Origin: Clostridia bacterium
GTDB taxonomy: Bacteria > Bacillota > Clostridia > Oscillospirales > Acutalibacteraceae
Direction: 5' to 3'
Length of the DNA: 64,000 bases
NCBI GenBank assembly: GCA_017473925.1
Contig: JAFUIY010000002.1
Span: forward strand, 1 to 64,000
Shown: positions 18,370-27,990 of the stretch, in pieces
How the letters are laid out: every line of letters starts with the position of its first letter
Numbering within the stretch: the stretch's first letter is position 1
Notes under the pieces: generated by a model
The model's input: the letters and a program-made list of their open reading frames with translations, nothing else
Databases searched by the model: none
Told to the model about the DNA's origin: nothing
Position numbers and translations under genes: made by a program

Positions 18370-21038
18370 GAACTAAAATTATTTTACCTGTTGTCCTGAT
18401 ACTCCTGCTTGCTGCAGGGGTTTTGGGATTTTTATTTATTTCAGGCACTCTCATCCCTGAGGATGAAGCTGTGACACCCGTTGACACGGCATTACTAACA
18501 AAGGAAAATGAAAAAACGGCTTTTTCATTCCTTGATAACACAACAGCTCCCCTGCCCGTAAACATGAAGGGCTTTGTTGTTGACTGCGAAAAAGATATCA
18601 CCATCACAGACACAGCCGAAGAGGGCATAAAAGCTGCAGTCCTTTCGCTTTTTGACAGAATTGATGCTGTTCAGCCCGATACTGCAGTTATAAAATACAA
18701 CGGAAAATACAACTATTCACAGCACGGCACAGACATTATTTCAGTCCTTGTATCTGCTCTTCATGAAAAAAATATGTATGCTGTAATTTACATAACGGAT
18801 TCTGCCCATGACAAAGGCAAGGCCGTTGAAATTGCAGAAAAATATATGCCTGACGGTATTATGTATGAAATGACGGATTTTTCGGAAGCATCCCTGAAAA
18901 AAGCAGATGAAACAAGGGCTTCACTCAATGAAATGAACATTTCATCAGGTATTCTTGTACACGATGAGCCCACGACAGAAATGACTGCATATATAAAAGA
19001 AAACAGAACTGATTTCTGCTTCGTACAGCTCAACACTCCCCTTGCAGTAAAGAGCCTGAATGCAATAAAGCAATGGTCCTCCGCTGCCCTTGCCGCACAG
19101 ACAAGGGTTTATGCAATTCTCCGCAATGACCTTGTACAGACGGATGAAGCATGGGCAGACGGTGACGAAATCTACAATCAGGTCAGGGCAATCTTCAATT
19201 ACGGCGGTTTTTCGGGCTATGCTGTCAACTCACATCCCGACCTTGCATCAAACAGGAACGAAACCGCTTCAGACCTTTATTTCTACAATGAATACTTCAA
19301 TGATGTCGACTTCACTGCCCTCACAATCGGCACATTCAGCATAAAGGATGACTCAGCCGTAATCATAACGGGCACAAGCGACAAGGAATATCCCGTCTTT
19401 GTACGGGGCTCGGATGACAGTCTGTGGCAGAAGGTCACGTCACAGGGCGAAGAAGGGACATTCACGGCTGAAATCCCCTTACGCACAGGTACAAACGAAG
19501 TAACAATAAAGCACAAGAATGCAATGTACACCTACTGCATTGACAAGGCTGTCGATGTTATGACGGCTTCCTCTGCCGTTATCGAAGACGGAATCATGAC
19601 ACTGAATGTGACTGCAGTCAAGGGAGCAAGTGTATGGTGCAGTATCGCCAACACAATACCCGTAGAGCTTACGGAGGTTTCTTCTTACGACGGTTATTCT
19701 CAGTTCACCGGAACATATGAAATCACAAAGGAATATTCTCTGCTGACAAAGGAGCAGGTTTCATTCCGTGCCGATTATAACGGTCTTACAGAGGTCAGGC
19801 AGGCAGGAAAAGAAAACGGAATCACACCCTATGACAACCACGGGCTCGGCAACGCAACAAGCTGTATTGTCACAAAGAATTATGCCGAAACCACTTCAAC
19901 CGCATCACCCGATGACACCTCCGACCCAACATGCACACCTCAGCTTGAGGGCTCATATGCATACATCACGGAATGCAGTGTCAAAGACAACATTGTTGTT
20001 TATTCCACCGACACGGGCATGAAGATTCACGGTGAGCATTCAAGGCTGATACTCGGCGGATACAGAATGCCACCGAACAAAGTACGGGTTATGGATGTGC
20101 AGACAGAAGACAGCACATCACTTGCCTTTGCTTTCACACGCCCCGTCTTTGTCAAAACAGTTGTCGCTCCACAGGAATACCACATGGGAGCCCTTGAAAG
20201 AATATACAATGTTGAGGAATTCACAGGTGAATATATCGACATCCTTTTCATGGATACGGATGAATGCGGTTACATCACAGAGCCTGATTTCAGCCGGAGC
20301 AATGTCATTGAAAAAGCCGAATGGTATTCAAACACAGAAGAAGGCTTCATGACACTCAGGCTTTATTTCAGGGAAAAGGGCGATTTCGCGGGCTATTCAC
20401 TGAAAAAGAATGATGACGGCACTGTTACAATCTCCCTCAAGAAAACAGCCGACACCCTTGCAGGTACACTCATAATGCTCGACCCCGGCCACGGCGGTTA
20501 CGGTGCTCCCGGCACTTACTCCACATCAACTGTATATGAGCATGAGGTCACATATTCCGTTGCACTGAAAACTGCAGAAATACTCAGAAATTACGGTGCC
20601 GAGGTCATCATCACAAGAGGAGACAACGACTCCATGACACTGGCAGAGCGTGTGGAAATGACAAGAAAATATAATCCCGATGTCTTTGTCAGCATCCACT
20701 GTGACGGCTCTGAAAACCCCGAATTATTCGGCACACACACCTTCTACTACAAGAACTATTCCATGCCCCTTGCTGATGCTATACACAAGCAGCTTGTAGG
20801 TGCTTACAGGAGCTATGTCTATACGGACAAGGAATCCGAAGAATACACAAAGGCCGATGCAAAGTGCAAATTCTTCCCATACATGGTGACAAGAGTTGAG
20901 GAATGCCCCTCAGTCCTTGTGGAATGCGGTTATCTGACAAACGAAAACGACGCTTTATTCCTTACCTCGGAAAACGGTCAGGCTGTCACTGCAACGGCAA
21001 TTGCTCAGGGAATCGTTGATTATATCGAAAAATCCTGA
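18366..21038 (+). CDS. Membrane-anchored N-acetylmuramoyl-L-alanine amidase (Amidase_3) with glycosidase-like N-terminal part
   Basis: An 890-residue cell-wall hydrolase. An N-terminal membrane anchor (5-27) precedes a region (about 60-320) resembling a TIM-barrel polysaccharide-hydrolase-like domain. A beta-rich middle follows, then a C-terminal zinc amidase (about 700-890). Amidase_3 landmarks are DPGHGG (His near 709), the glutamate in YEHE, SIHCDG, and the catalytic Glu in LVECGYLTNE. The enzyme should cleave the bond between MurNAc and L-alanine in peptidoglycan. Its start overlaps the exonuclease stop by 4 bases. Its last 53 bases overlap the 3' end of the convergent dehydrogenase gene. 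Confidence 0.9.
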   Translation: MRTKIILPVVLILLLAAGVLGFLFISGTLIPEDEAVTPVDTALLTKENEKTAFSFLDNTTAPLPVNMKGFVVDCEKDITITDTAEEGIKAAVLSLFDRIDAVQPDTAVIKYNGKYNYSQHGTDIISVLVSALHEKNMYAVIYITDSAHDKGKAVEIAEKYMPDGIMYEMTDFSEASLKKADETRASLNEMNISSGILVHDEPTTEMTAYIKENRTDFCFVQLNTPLAVKSLNAIKQWSSAALAAQTRVYAILRNDLVQTDEAWADGDEIYNQVRAIFNYGGFSGYAVNSHPDLASNRNETASDLYFYNEYFNDVDFTALTIGTFSIKDDSAVIITGTSDKEYPVFVRGSDDSLWQKVTSQGEEGTFTAEIPLRTGTNEVTIKHKNAMYTYCIDKAVDVMTASSAVIEDGIMTLNVTAVKGASVWCSIANTIPVELTEVSSYDGYSQFTGTYEITKEYSLLTKEQVSFRADYNGLTEVRQAGKENGITPYDNHGLGNATSCIVTKNYAETTSTASPDDTSDPTCTPQLEGSYAYITECSVKDNIVVYSTDTGMKIHGEHSRLILGGYRMPPNKVRVMDVQTEDSTSLAFAFTRPVFVKTVVAPQEYHMGALERIYNVEEFTGEYIDILFMDTDECGYITEPDFSRSNVIEKAEWYSNTEEGFMTLRLYFREKGDFAGYSLKKNDDGTVTISLKKTADTLAGTLIMLDPGHGGYGAPGTYSTSTVYEHEVTYSVALKTAEILRNYGAEVIITRGDNDSMTLAERVEMTRKYNPDVFVSIHCDGSENPELFGTHTFYYKNYSMPLADAIHKQLVGAYRSYVYTDKESEEYTKADAKCKFFPYMVTRVEECPSVLVECGYLTNENDALFLTSENGQAVTATAIAQGIVDYIEKS

Positions 21039-21801
21039 GATACCTGATTTTGTTCCATATTGCCCTCTGCATATCATCGGGCAGCACCCTTGAAAGCATC
21101 TTTATAATAACAGGAACACCATTCGGATAAGACACATCAAATCCGTTGTCGCTGTCAAGGAGTGCCTTATCAACCACCTTAAACGGATATGTCATAAACA
21201 GAAAATTGTTGATACTCTCTCCCTGTGGCGACCTCTTCGCCACGGGGATAAATTCTGTCGAAACCCAGTAAGGACACACCGCTGTGACAGTTACGCCCGT
21301 ATTTCTTATTTCATCGGCAAGTGCCCGTGAAAATGCAAGGACATAGGACTTGGTTGCCCCATAAACATTCATATAGGGCAGAGGCAGGAAGCTGCTTGCA
21401 GAAGCCATATTGATAATTGCTCCGTTGGGTGCCATATAGGGCAGACACAGCTTTGTCAGCACTGTCAGAGCCCTTACATTGACATCTATCATGTTTTTGA
21501 CATCGTCGGTATACTGTGACTCAACAGAGCCGAATTTTCCGAAGCCTGCGGCATTGACAAGAAGATGAATGACAGGCTTCTCTTCTTCAAGAGCCTTTTC
21601 AAGGACTCTCAGTGACAAATCAAGGGAAAGGTCAAGAGAAAAAATCCTTGTCCGGGTATTTATAAAAGATGCCGTTTCCCTGAGTCTGTCCTCACGGCGT
21701 GCAATGAGCCATATACAGTCAAACTTGTATTTTTCGGAAGCAACAAGGGCAAACTCTCTCCCTATTCCCGAAGACGCTCCCGTGATAATCGCAATTCGCA
21801 T
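20986..21801 (-). CDS. Short-chain dehydrogenase/reductase
   Basis: A 271-residue classical SDR. The cofactor motif TGASSGIGREF (about 7-17), NAAG near residue 83, and the catalytic Ser and YGATK near 148-152 are all present, so it is probably an active NADP-dependent oxidoreductase; the substrate is unknown. I chose ATG 21801 because GAGGTGG lies 5 bases upstream; a longer reading from 21879 adds a stretch with no family similarity. The 3' end overlaps the amidase gene tail to tail by 53 bases. The 5' side carries a roughly 200-base leader with several hairpins. Confidence 0.9.
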   Translation of the reverse strand: MRIAIITGASSGIGREFALVASEKYKFDCIWLIARREDRLRETASFINTRTRIFSLDLSLDLSLRVLEKALEEEKPVIHLLVNAAGFGKFGSVESQYTDDVKNMIDVNVRALTVLTKLCLPYMAPNGAIINMASASSFLPLPYMNVYGATKSYVLAFSRALADEIRNTGVTVTAVCPYWVSTEFIPVAKRSPQGESINNFLFMTYPFKVVDKALLDSDNGFDVSYPNGVPVIIKMLSRVLPDDMQRAIWNKIRYLRIFRYNQRFPEQLPLQ

Positions 21802-21849
21802 AAAATCCACCTCACATATATTATTGACCTTAAAAATACAAATAAACGC

Positions 21850-21987
21850 CACAATGCAGCCTTCCTGAGAAGACTGCATTGTGACATTTTAAGAGGTAGT
21901 GTACTGTATGTAATCGTCCGAAGACGGGAGTAATTTGTCTGTCCTTTTCTTGCTTAGTATAATCCGCAACGGTCAGGACAGCTGACC
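21850..21987 (-). ncRNA. Candidate structured leader RNA upstream of the dehydrogenase
   Basis: Read leftward it contains a hairpin with 6-bp stem GGTCAG/CTGACC and loop CTGTC (21987-21971). A downstream GACAG (in 21944-21939) is complementary to that loop, so a pseudoknot is possible. Next is CGTC-TTCG-GACG (21926-21915), a classic stable tetraloop hairpin, and then a 10-bp stem CACAATGCAG/CTGCATTGTG (21883-21850). A TATAAT at 22017-22012 could be the -10 box, though no good -35 is seen. No known riboswitch class was recognised. It may alternatively be the 3' untranslated region of the MFS gene. Confidence 0.4.
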
Positions 21988-22058
21988 TTTTATGATGCAT
22001 CTTATGTCTGTATTATAATTACAAATGCTTAAAGCAATATTGAAAGAAAAAACTTTTT

Positions 22059-23525
22059 TTAATCGTCCCATTCACAGCCTGTGACTGTGTCCATATCAAC
22101 GCCCTTTGTTTCATGGGTTTTCTTTATAAGGGTGATAAGGGCACCGATAAATCCGGGGACAAGAAGACCGAATGCGAGAATGCCGATTATAGTATTGCCG
22201 AAAATCATCTTGACGATGAATGAAACGATGTATGACACTGCAAAGCCTACAGCAGTAACGATAAACTGTGCAGACATTGTTGATGAACGAAGATTTGTGG
22301 GTGATGACTCACCTATCATCATGATGATAACATCGTTTGTTGCATAGTAGCTGCCCACGAACATACCGCAGAAGAAGCCTACAACATATGCATTCCAGCC
22401 GAGAACTGAGCCTATGGAGAAAAGACAGAATGTGATAAGACAGTCTGCAGCAATAATAATGGCAGCCTTCTTTCTTCCTCCCCATTTTGCGTCGGATATA
22501 AAGCCGAGGATAACCTGTGCAATTGAACATCCGAGAGGGAAAAGGAACAGTGCAGTTGTAACGGGACCTACACTGACAGCATCGAGAACAGCCTCACCGA
22601 TTTCGGGGAACATGCCGTTATTCACATAGTTCTGAGCATAACCGTAAGACATGATAACCTGATAGTCAACAGAGCCGATAAACCCGACATTTGCAATTGC
22701 AGCAGTGATATAAAGCCACTTGAGCTGCTTGTGCTTCATTGCGAATTTAAGGGCAGGAATAAGACCGCCCTGTGCATTTTCAGCACTCTTCTTTGCTTTC
22801 TCTGCGGCTCTTTCTTCATCGGTCATTCTCAGATAACGGAGTCTTGAGTCAATGAACGGGTCTGTTTCCCTTGCAAGAAGCAGTGCAATAAGGCTCGACA
22901 CAACACCCACAATGGCAGGAATCATGTATACATTACGCCATTCGGATGCATTTTCCATAAACATTCTTCTGAGAAGAGGCACAAGCATAACGCCCATGTT
23001 TGCAAAGAATTTTATTGAGGAATACACTCTTGCTCTCGATTTTGTGGGCGATGATTCCATTATGTAGACAACGTGCATGTCGTGGGGAATGAAGAACTGC
23101 ACCATACATGCTCCGATAAAATAAAGGAAAATATTGTTTGAAAGGAATATTATGAGCATAGCAAAGCTCATGCCGAAGGTGTTTATAATAAGGAATTTCT
23201 TTCTGCCCCAACGGTCAGCAAGGGGTCTGTAAAGAAGACCTATAGCCTGAAAAGGCACAACAAGAATTGACAATATATCAAGGAAGCCTACGGAACGCTC
23301 ACCGAAATTCTGAAAAAGGTCGTTGGCGATTTCCGTTTTCATAAGTGTGCCTATCTGGGATGCAATTTCATCTGTTGCATAGATAAGGGAAATCAGCAGA
23401 ACGAGATAAGCGAAATACATATTACTTTTGGGACGGGCCTTCTCCCTTTCCCATTTCTTAATTTCCTTTTCACGCCTGAGAGCCTGCTTTCTCAGCTTTT
23501 CGGGAGTCATTGTTTTTGTACTCAT
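22059..23525 (-). CDS. Major facilitator superfamily transporter
   Basis: A 488-residue 12-helix MFS permease with a long, charged cytoplasmic N-terminus (about 35 residues, rich in Lys and Glu) and a large loop between helices 6 and 7 with an Ala/Lys/Glu-rich segment. The loop motif PLADRWGRKKFL between helices 2 and 3 is the MFS signature. Overall shape recalls sugar or organic-acid symporters, but the substrate cannot be read. ATG 23525 follows AAGGAGAG. It has its own perfect promoter at 23552-23580, and no convincing terminator is seen after its stop. Confidence 0.88.
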   Translation of the reverse strand: MSTKTMTPEKLRKQALRREKEIKKWEREKARPKSNMYFAYLVLLISLIYATDEIASQIGTLMKTEIANDLFQNFGERSVGFLDILSILVVPFQAIGLLYRPLADRWGRKKFLIINTFGMSFAMLIIFLSNNIFLYFIGACMVQFFIPHDMHVVYIMESSPTKSRARVYSSIKFFANMGVMLVPLLRRMFMENASEWRNVYMIPAIVGVVSSLIALLLARETDPFIDSRLRYLRMTDEERAAEKAKKSAENAQGGLIPALKFAMKHKQLKWLYITAAIANVGFIGSVDYQVIMSYGYAQNYVNNGMFPEIGEAVLDAVSVGPVTTALFLFPLGCSIAQVILGFISDAKWGGRKKAAIIIAADCLITFCLFSIGSVLGWNAYVVGFFCGMFVGSYYATNDVIIMMIGESSPTNLRSSTMSAQFIVTAVGFAVSYIVSFIVKMIFGNTIIGILAFGLLVPGFIGALITLIKKTHETKGVDMDTVTGCEWDD

Positions 23526-23551
23526 TCAACTCTCTCCTTTCATATATTCAA

Positions 23552-23580
23552 TTATATAACCCGCTGTTTGTTATGTCAAT
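23552..23580 (-). promoter_or_regulatory. Consensus promoter of the MFS transporter
   Basis: On the minus strand TTGACA (23580-23575) and TATAAT (23557-23552) are exactly 17 bases apart, a perfect sigma-A match placed about 27 bases before the start codon. Confidence 0.8.
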
Positions 23581-23624
23581 GAATAAAACCGATTAAAACA
23601 AAAAAAGCCGACATCGTTGATAGT

Positions 23625-23661
23625 AAAATAACAGAAAGTTGTCAGTAAAGACAACTTTCTG
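23625..23661 (-). terminator. Terminator of the second LRR-dockerin gene
   Basis: A perfect 12-bp stem (CAGAAAGTTGTC at 23632-23643 with its complement at 23650-23661) around a 6-base loop, followed on the minus strand by TTATTTTA. It lies 17 bases after the stop codon at 23679. Confidence 0.75.
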
Positions 23662-23678
23662 TATCAGAGAGATTTTAT

Positions 23679-26600
23679 TCAAATCCTGTCTACATTGTAG
23701 AACACCCAATCGTATTTGCCGTCAATCTGCTTCCATTCGGCAATAACCTTAAGTCTGCACTCAAGTTCAAATGATGAACCAAAATCCTCAGATTCATAAT
23801 AATATGCACTGATCTCATATTTGCCGTTATCAAGAAGACGGTATTCGATTATTTCTGTTTTAAACTCAAAGGGGCCGTAACCTGTCTGAGGACATTCAAT
23901 ATAAACATAATCACCATAACAATATGATTCACCTGTATTTGATATGTAATTTGCATCAAACTCAATCTGATAGATGTTTTCGCATATCCACTTTATGTTT
24001 TCCGCAGGAATTTTATAATAAGGATAACCTGCACCCGATGATAATTTATTAAGCGGATCACTGATTTTGTTACCTTCTCCGTAGGATATATAGGTATCCT
24101 CATTGAAATATGCTTCATAAGTAGGAATAAACAAGTCTGAATGAATGATATAATCCACAACATATGCAGTATCGGCTGTTTTATAATCAAATGTATTGCC
24201 GAACATATTTGTCAGAAGGTCAGCCATTCTGTCAAAATCGGGAGTATCAATTTTTTCGACACTGTAAAATACCCAGTCATATTTGCCGTCAATCTGTTTC
24301 CACTCGGCAACAACTTTGAGTCTGTACTGTAATTCTTTCGGAATATTGTATTCCATGTAACCAAAAGGCAAAACATAAAAGCTGGCAGTGACTTCATATT
24401 TTCCGTCATCACGCAGTTTATAGTCATCTATTTCGGTACCGAAATCACATCCGTAACCTGCCTGAGCAAATTCAATATAGACATATCCGTCGTAACAATA
24501 AGATTTGCCTTCTGATGATACATAATTTTCATCGAATTCAACCTGATAAATATTTTCACATATCCATCTGACATTTTCAGCAGGGACCTTGTAATAAAAC
24601 ATTAATTTTCCGAGGGGATCAGTGTAACCACAACCATCACTTTCTGCATCATTGAAATAATTATAATAAGTCACAATAAAAAGATAATCATGAATAATAT
24701 GATCCACAACATATGCAGTATCTGCCGTTTCATAATCGAATTCGACATCAATCATATCTGCCAGAAGATCTGACATTCTGTCAAAATCTGCTGGAACAGC
24801 TTCTTTATCAGATTCATCAAGTCCTGCGGCTTTACGGAGAATTGCTCTTGCATCACCTGCAGAAATTGTACCGTTACCATCTGCATCGGCAGCATAAGCG
24901 TATACCCCGCTGATAACATCAATTCTTGCCGCAGCTCTTAATGCCAGACGGGCATCAGCCGCAGTCACCTTTCCGTCACCGTTGATATCCGCTTTTACAC
25001 ATACCTCATACTGATAATAAATATTACCTTGTTCATCGCCCACAGAAATCATACAGCCTGTGCCCACAAATGAATTTTCATCCAATTTGTCACCGTTATG
25101 TGTATGAACATAAATATACTCATTATCAACACTTTCTCTGATATCACGAGGATACAAACGGGTTATTACTATAACACCGTGCTCCCATATATTAATACCC
25201 TTACCTTCATACGGCAGAAGTTCATTATCAGAATTGTCGCCGTCAGGAGGTGCGGTAGGTTCCTCGGGAGGCTTTGTTGAACTTTCAGGAGGAATTGTTG
25301 TATCTTCGGGTGATACAGTAGGTTCTTCAGGAGAAACGGTTGTTTCCTCGGGTGGCTGAGTTGTTACTTCGGGAGGAGCAGTCGGCTCTTCGGGAGGAGT
25401 AATCGGCTCGTCAGTTGGCGTTTCAGACTCTTCCGGAACGTATTCGGGCATATCTTCGGGGGTGCTGTTATAATGAATTGTAACAGAATCAAGTTTGCTG
25501 TTACCGTAGGATATTGCCATATTTTTCCACTCTGCTTCACTGCCACCATAGTATACATCCGTAAGTCCGCAACAGGCAACAAATGCAAAATCGCCAATAC
25601 CTACTACTGTTTCAGGAATGAATACACATTCAACATTTGTAGCAGCACTGAGATTATAATCAGCTATAAATGTGCTTTCTTCACTAAAAATCACATTTCC
25701 TTCAAAACTGTAATTTATATCTTCTACATATTCCCCGTCAGGCTTATTAACAATGTTCCAGAGTTCTGAGCCTAAATCATACACAATCTTACCGTTGCCG
25801 TTGGAATCGGTGAACTCACTATATTTTTTACTTTCAACAACAGGAATGTTTATATCCTGAAGATAATGACATCCGTCAAATGCATTCTCTCCCAGATAAC
25901 GAAGACCATCAGAAAGGGATACATTTGTTATGTTTTCGCAATATTCAAATGCACGATCACCGATATATTTCACGGAGTCCGGGATATTAATATCGGTCAG
26001 ACTGTAACAGAATGAAAAGGCACTGTTTCCTATAAATTTAAGACCTTCCGGTAGTTCTACATTTTTCAGACTTTTGCAAGATGCAAAAGCACCTTCACCA
26101 ATGTTCGTTACTCCTGACGGAATTGTTACACTCACAAGTTCATCGCAGTCATAAAAAGCATTCTCTTCAATACTCAGAGTGCCTTCTCTTATTTCGCATG
26201 AAGTAATATGATCTTTTGCACAGATCAGATGATTTCCTATATACAATACACCGTCTGTCCAGTTTGCTGCATTTTTGTAAAACTCTGTTTCAGCCAGATA
26301 ATAATCAAATCCTAACGCACCGTCACCAATTGTAATATTTTCAATATTCGGACACCCCTCAAATCCCCAACCGGCAGAAAACAACACATCACCATTACCG
26401 ATGGTTATTTTTTTAAGGTTTTCACAACCATAAAAATCCCAACCGTCGAAAAACACAACATCTCCATCGCCGACTGTGATGTTTTTAAGTGCACTGCACC
26501 CATAAAAACTCCAACCGTCAGATACAATCATATCACCATTATTAACTGTGACGCTTTCAAGACTTGTGCAACCTTCAAACCCCCTGCCACTGTAAACTAT

Positions 26601-26963
26601 CAGATTACCGTTACTGACCGTGACACTTTCAAGACCTGTACAGTCGTAAAACCCAAAGCCATCAAAAACTATCAGGTCACCGTTACTCACTGTCAAGCTT
26701 GTAATTTTTTTACAACTTGCAAATGAACAGTCAACTGCAGCTACCGGATAACCGTCAACAGTATCCGGAATAACAATATCACCAAACAATTTATCCTTGT
26801 CAACAATGTCTGTTATCGTTACTGCATCATTGTTAATTTTATATGTGAATAGTTCAGAAATATCATCTTGTGCAAATGATGTCAGTCCAAGAGATGTCAT
26901 CATTGAAAAAATCATAACAAGGGATAACATCCCTGCAAAAATCCGCCTAAATTGTTTTTTCAT
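23679..26963 (-). CDS. Secreted BspA-like LRR protein with internal dockerin and duplicated C-terminal domain
   Basis: A 1094-residue secreted protein. After a signal peptide (1-31) come LRR_5-type repeats (about 35-480). The early ones are an unusual variant built on NGDxIVxxGWxFxGC units of about 24 residues. A Pro/Thr/Glu-rich linker (about 510-580) and a short beta segment follow, then a dockerin-like pair (about 655-718: DINGDGKVTAADA and DADGNGTISAGDA). The end consists of two tandem copies (724-905 and 906-1094) of a roughly 185-residue domain I do not recognise. Each copy starts FDRMxDLL and ends EWKQIDGKYDWVFY. ATG 26963 follows GGAGG by 7 bases. Surface display or complex assembly through the dockerin is inferred. 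Confidence 0.88.
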   Translation of the reverse strand: MKKQFRRIFAGMLSLVMIFSMMTSLGLTSFAQDDISELFTYKINNDAVTITDIVDKDKLFGDIVIPDTVDGYPVAAVDCSFASCKKITSLTVSNGDLIVFDGFGFYDCTGLESVTVSNGNLIVYSGRGFEGCTSLESVTVNNGDMIVSDGWSFYGCSALKNITVGDGDVVFFDGWDFYGCENLKKITIGNGDVLFSAGWGFEGCPNIENITIGDGALGFDYYLAETEFYKNAANWTDGVLYIGNHLICAKDHITSCEIREGTLSIEENAFYDCDELVSVTIPSGVTNIGEGAFASCKSLKNVELPEGLKFIGNSAFSFCYSLTDINIPDSVKYIGDRAFEYCENITNVSLSDGLRYLGENAFDGCHYLQDINIPVVESKKYSEFTDSNGNGKIVYDLGSELWNIVNKPDGEYVEDINYSFEGNVIFSEESTFIADYNLSAATNVECVFIPETVVGIGDFAFVACCGLTDVYYGGSEAEWKNMAISYGNSKLDSVTIHYNSTPEDMPEYVPEESETPTDEPITPPEEPTAPPEVTTQPPEETTVSPEEPTVSPEDTTIPPESSTKPPEEPTAPPDGDNSDNELLPYEGKGINIWEHGVIVITRLYPRDIRESVDNEYIYVHTHNGDKLDENSFVGTGCMISVGDEQGNIYYQYEVCVKADINGDGKVTAADARLALRAAARIDVISGVYAYAADADGNGTISAGDARAILRKAAGLDESDKEAVPADFDRMSDLLADMIDVEFDYETADTAYVVDHIIHDYLFIVTYYNYFNDAESDGCGYTDPLGKLMFYYKVPAENVRWICENIYQVEFDENYVSSEGKSYCYDGYVYIEFAQAGYGCDFGTEIDDYKLRDDGKYEVTASFYVLPFGYMEYNIPKELQYRLKVVAEWKQIDGKYDWVFYSVEKIDTPDFDRMADLLTNMFGNTFDYKTADTAYVVDYIIHSDLFIPTYEAYFNEDTYISYGEGNKISDPLNKLSSGAGYPYYKIPAENIKWICENIYQIEFDANYISNTGESYCYGDYVYIECPQTGYGPFEFKTEIIEYRLLDNGKYEISAYYYESEDFGSSFELECRLKVIAEWKQIDGKYDWVFYNVDRI

Positions 26964-26996
26964 ATTAAAACCTCCACATAATAATATGCCAAATAA

Positions 26997-27025
26997 ATTA
27001 CACCAAAGATTTCATCATCCGTCAA
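26997..27025 (-). promoter_or_regulatory. Promoter of the second LRR-dockerin gene
   Basis: On the minus strand TTGACG (27025-27020) and TGTAAT (27002-26997) are 17 bases apart, about 34 bases before the start codon. Confidence 0.65.
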
Positions 27026-27056
27026 GCATTTTTAAATATATTTACATTTTATTAAT

Positions 27057-27088
27057 AAAAAAAACAGCTCCCACAAAAGTGAGAGCTG
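27057..27088 (-). terminator. Terminator of rplM-rpsI
   Basis: A 10-bp stem (CAGCTCCCAC 27065-27074 with GTGAGAGCTG 27079-27088, one wobble pair), followed on the minus strand by eight T residues. It lies 18 bases after the rpsI stop. Confidence 0.88.
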
Positions 27089-27106
27089 AAAATTGCGATA
27101 AAGAAA

Positions 27107-27502
27107 TTATCTCTTTGAGAACTGGGGTGCACGACGTGCGCCTTTGAGACCGTATTTCTTTCTTTCCTTCATTCTGGGGTCTCTTGTAAGGAAACCTGCC
27201 TTCTTGAGTGCGGGACGAAGGTTTTCGTCGAACTGAAGAAGAGCTCTTGAAAGACCGTGACGGATAGCACCGGCCTGGCCTGTAACGCCGCCGCCTGCTA
27301 CTCTTACAACGATGTCGAACTTCTCTGTTGTGCCTGTGAGAGCGAGAGGCTGACGAACGATGAGCTTGAGTGTTTCAAGACCGAAATAATCGTCGATATC
27401 TCTGTCATTGATTGTGATTTTGCCTGTGCCGGGATATACACGGACACGAGCTACTGAACTTTTTCTTCTACCTGTACCGTAGTAGTAATTGCTTTCGTAC
27501 AT
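27107..27502 (-). CDS. rpsI: Ribosomal protein S9
   Basis: A 131-residue small-subunit protein with the universal features: [13 protein letters not shown] at the N-terminus, [14 protein letters not shown] in the middle, and the basic C-terminal tail [14 protein letters not shown] that reaches the ribosomal P site. It is the second gene of the rplM-rpsI operon, 18 bases after rplM, with GGGAGG before the ATG, and is followed by an intrinsic terminator. Confidence 0.98.
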   Translation of the reverse strand: MYESNYYYGTGRRKSSVARVRVYPGTGKITINDRDIDDYFGLETLKLIVRQPLALTGTTEKFDIVVRVAGGGVTGQAGAIRHGLSRALLQFDENLRPALKKAGFLTRDPRMKERKKYGLKGARRAPQFSKR

Positions 27503-27520
27503 TTAAACTGCCTCCCTTTC

Positions 27521-27949
27521 TTAGAATTCTCTTGCTACGGGCTGCTGAGCTGCATGCTTGTGCTCTGCACCTGCGTAAACATGAAGTCTTGTGAATGCCT
27601 TTCTGCCGAGTGTGTTAGCAGGAAGCATACCCTTGATAGCCTTTTCAACAACGAAGCAGGGCTTCTCTTTGATAAGAGTTGAGTACTTAACTTCTTTCAT
27701 GTTGCCGATGTAGCCTGTGTGATGATAATACATTTTCTGATCGAGCTTTTTGCCTGTAAGAACAACCTTTTCAGCATTGATAACGATAACATTGTCACCG
27801 CAATCTTCATGATATGCGAAAGTGGGCTTGTGCTTACCTCTGAGAAGAACAGCAGCTTCAGCAGCGAGTGCGCCGAGTGTTTTGCCTTCTGCGTCAAGAA
27901 CATACCAGTCACGCTTGATGTCAGCGACTTTGGGCATATAAGTTGACAT
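27521..27949 (-). CDS. rplM: Ribosomal protein L13
   Basis: A 142-residue large-subunit protein with typical landmarks: [17 protein letters not shown] near the start, [18 protein letters not shown] in the middle and [21 protein letters not shown] towards the end. ATG 27949 is 7 bases after GGAGG; a reading from 27988 would run into the leader hairpin region and is not credible. It is preceded by its own promoter and a leader hairpin, and is co-transcribed with rpsI. Confidence 0.98.
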   Translation of the reverse strand: MSTYMPKVADIKRDWYVLDAEGKTLGALAAEAAVLLRGKHKPTFAYHEDCGDNVIVINAEKVVLTGKKLDQKMYYHHTGYIGNMKEVKYSTLIKEKPCFVVEKAIKGMLPANTLGRKAFTRLHVYAGAEHKHAAQQPVAREF

Positions 27950-27990
27950 AATTCTTACCTCCGTATATTTGTACTTTTTTATAAACAAAA

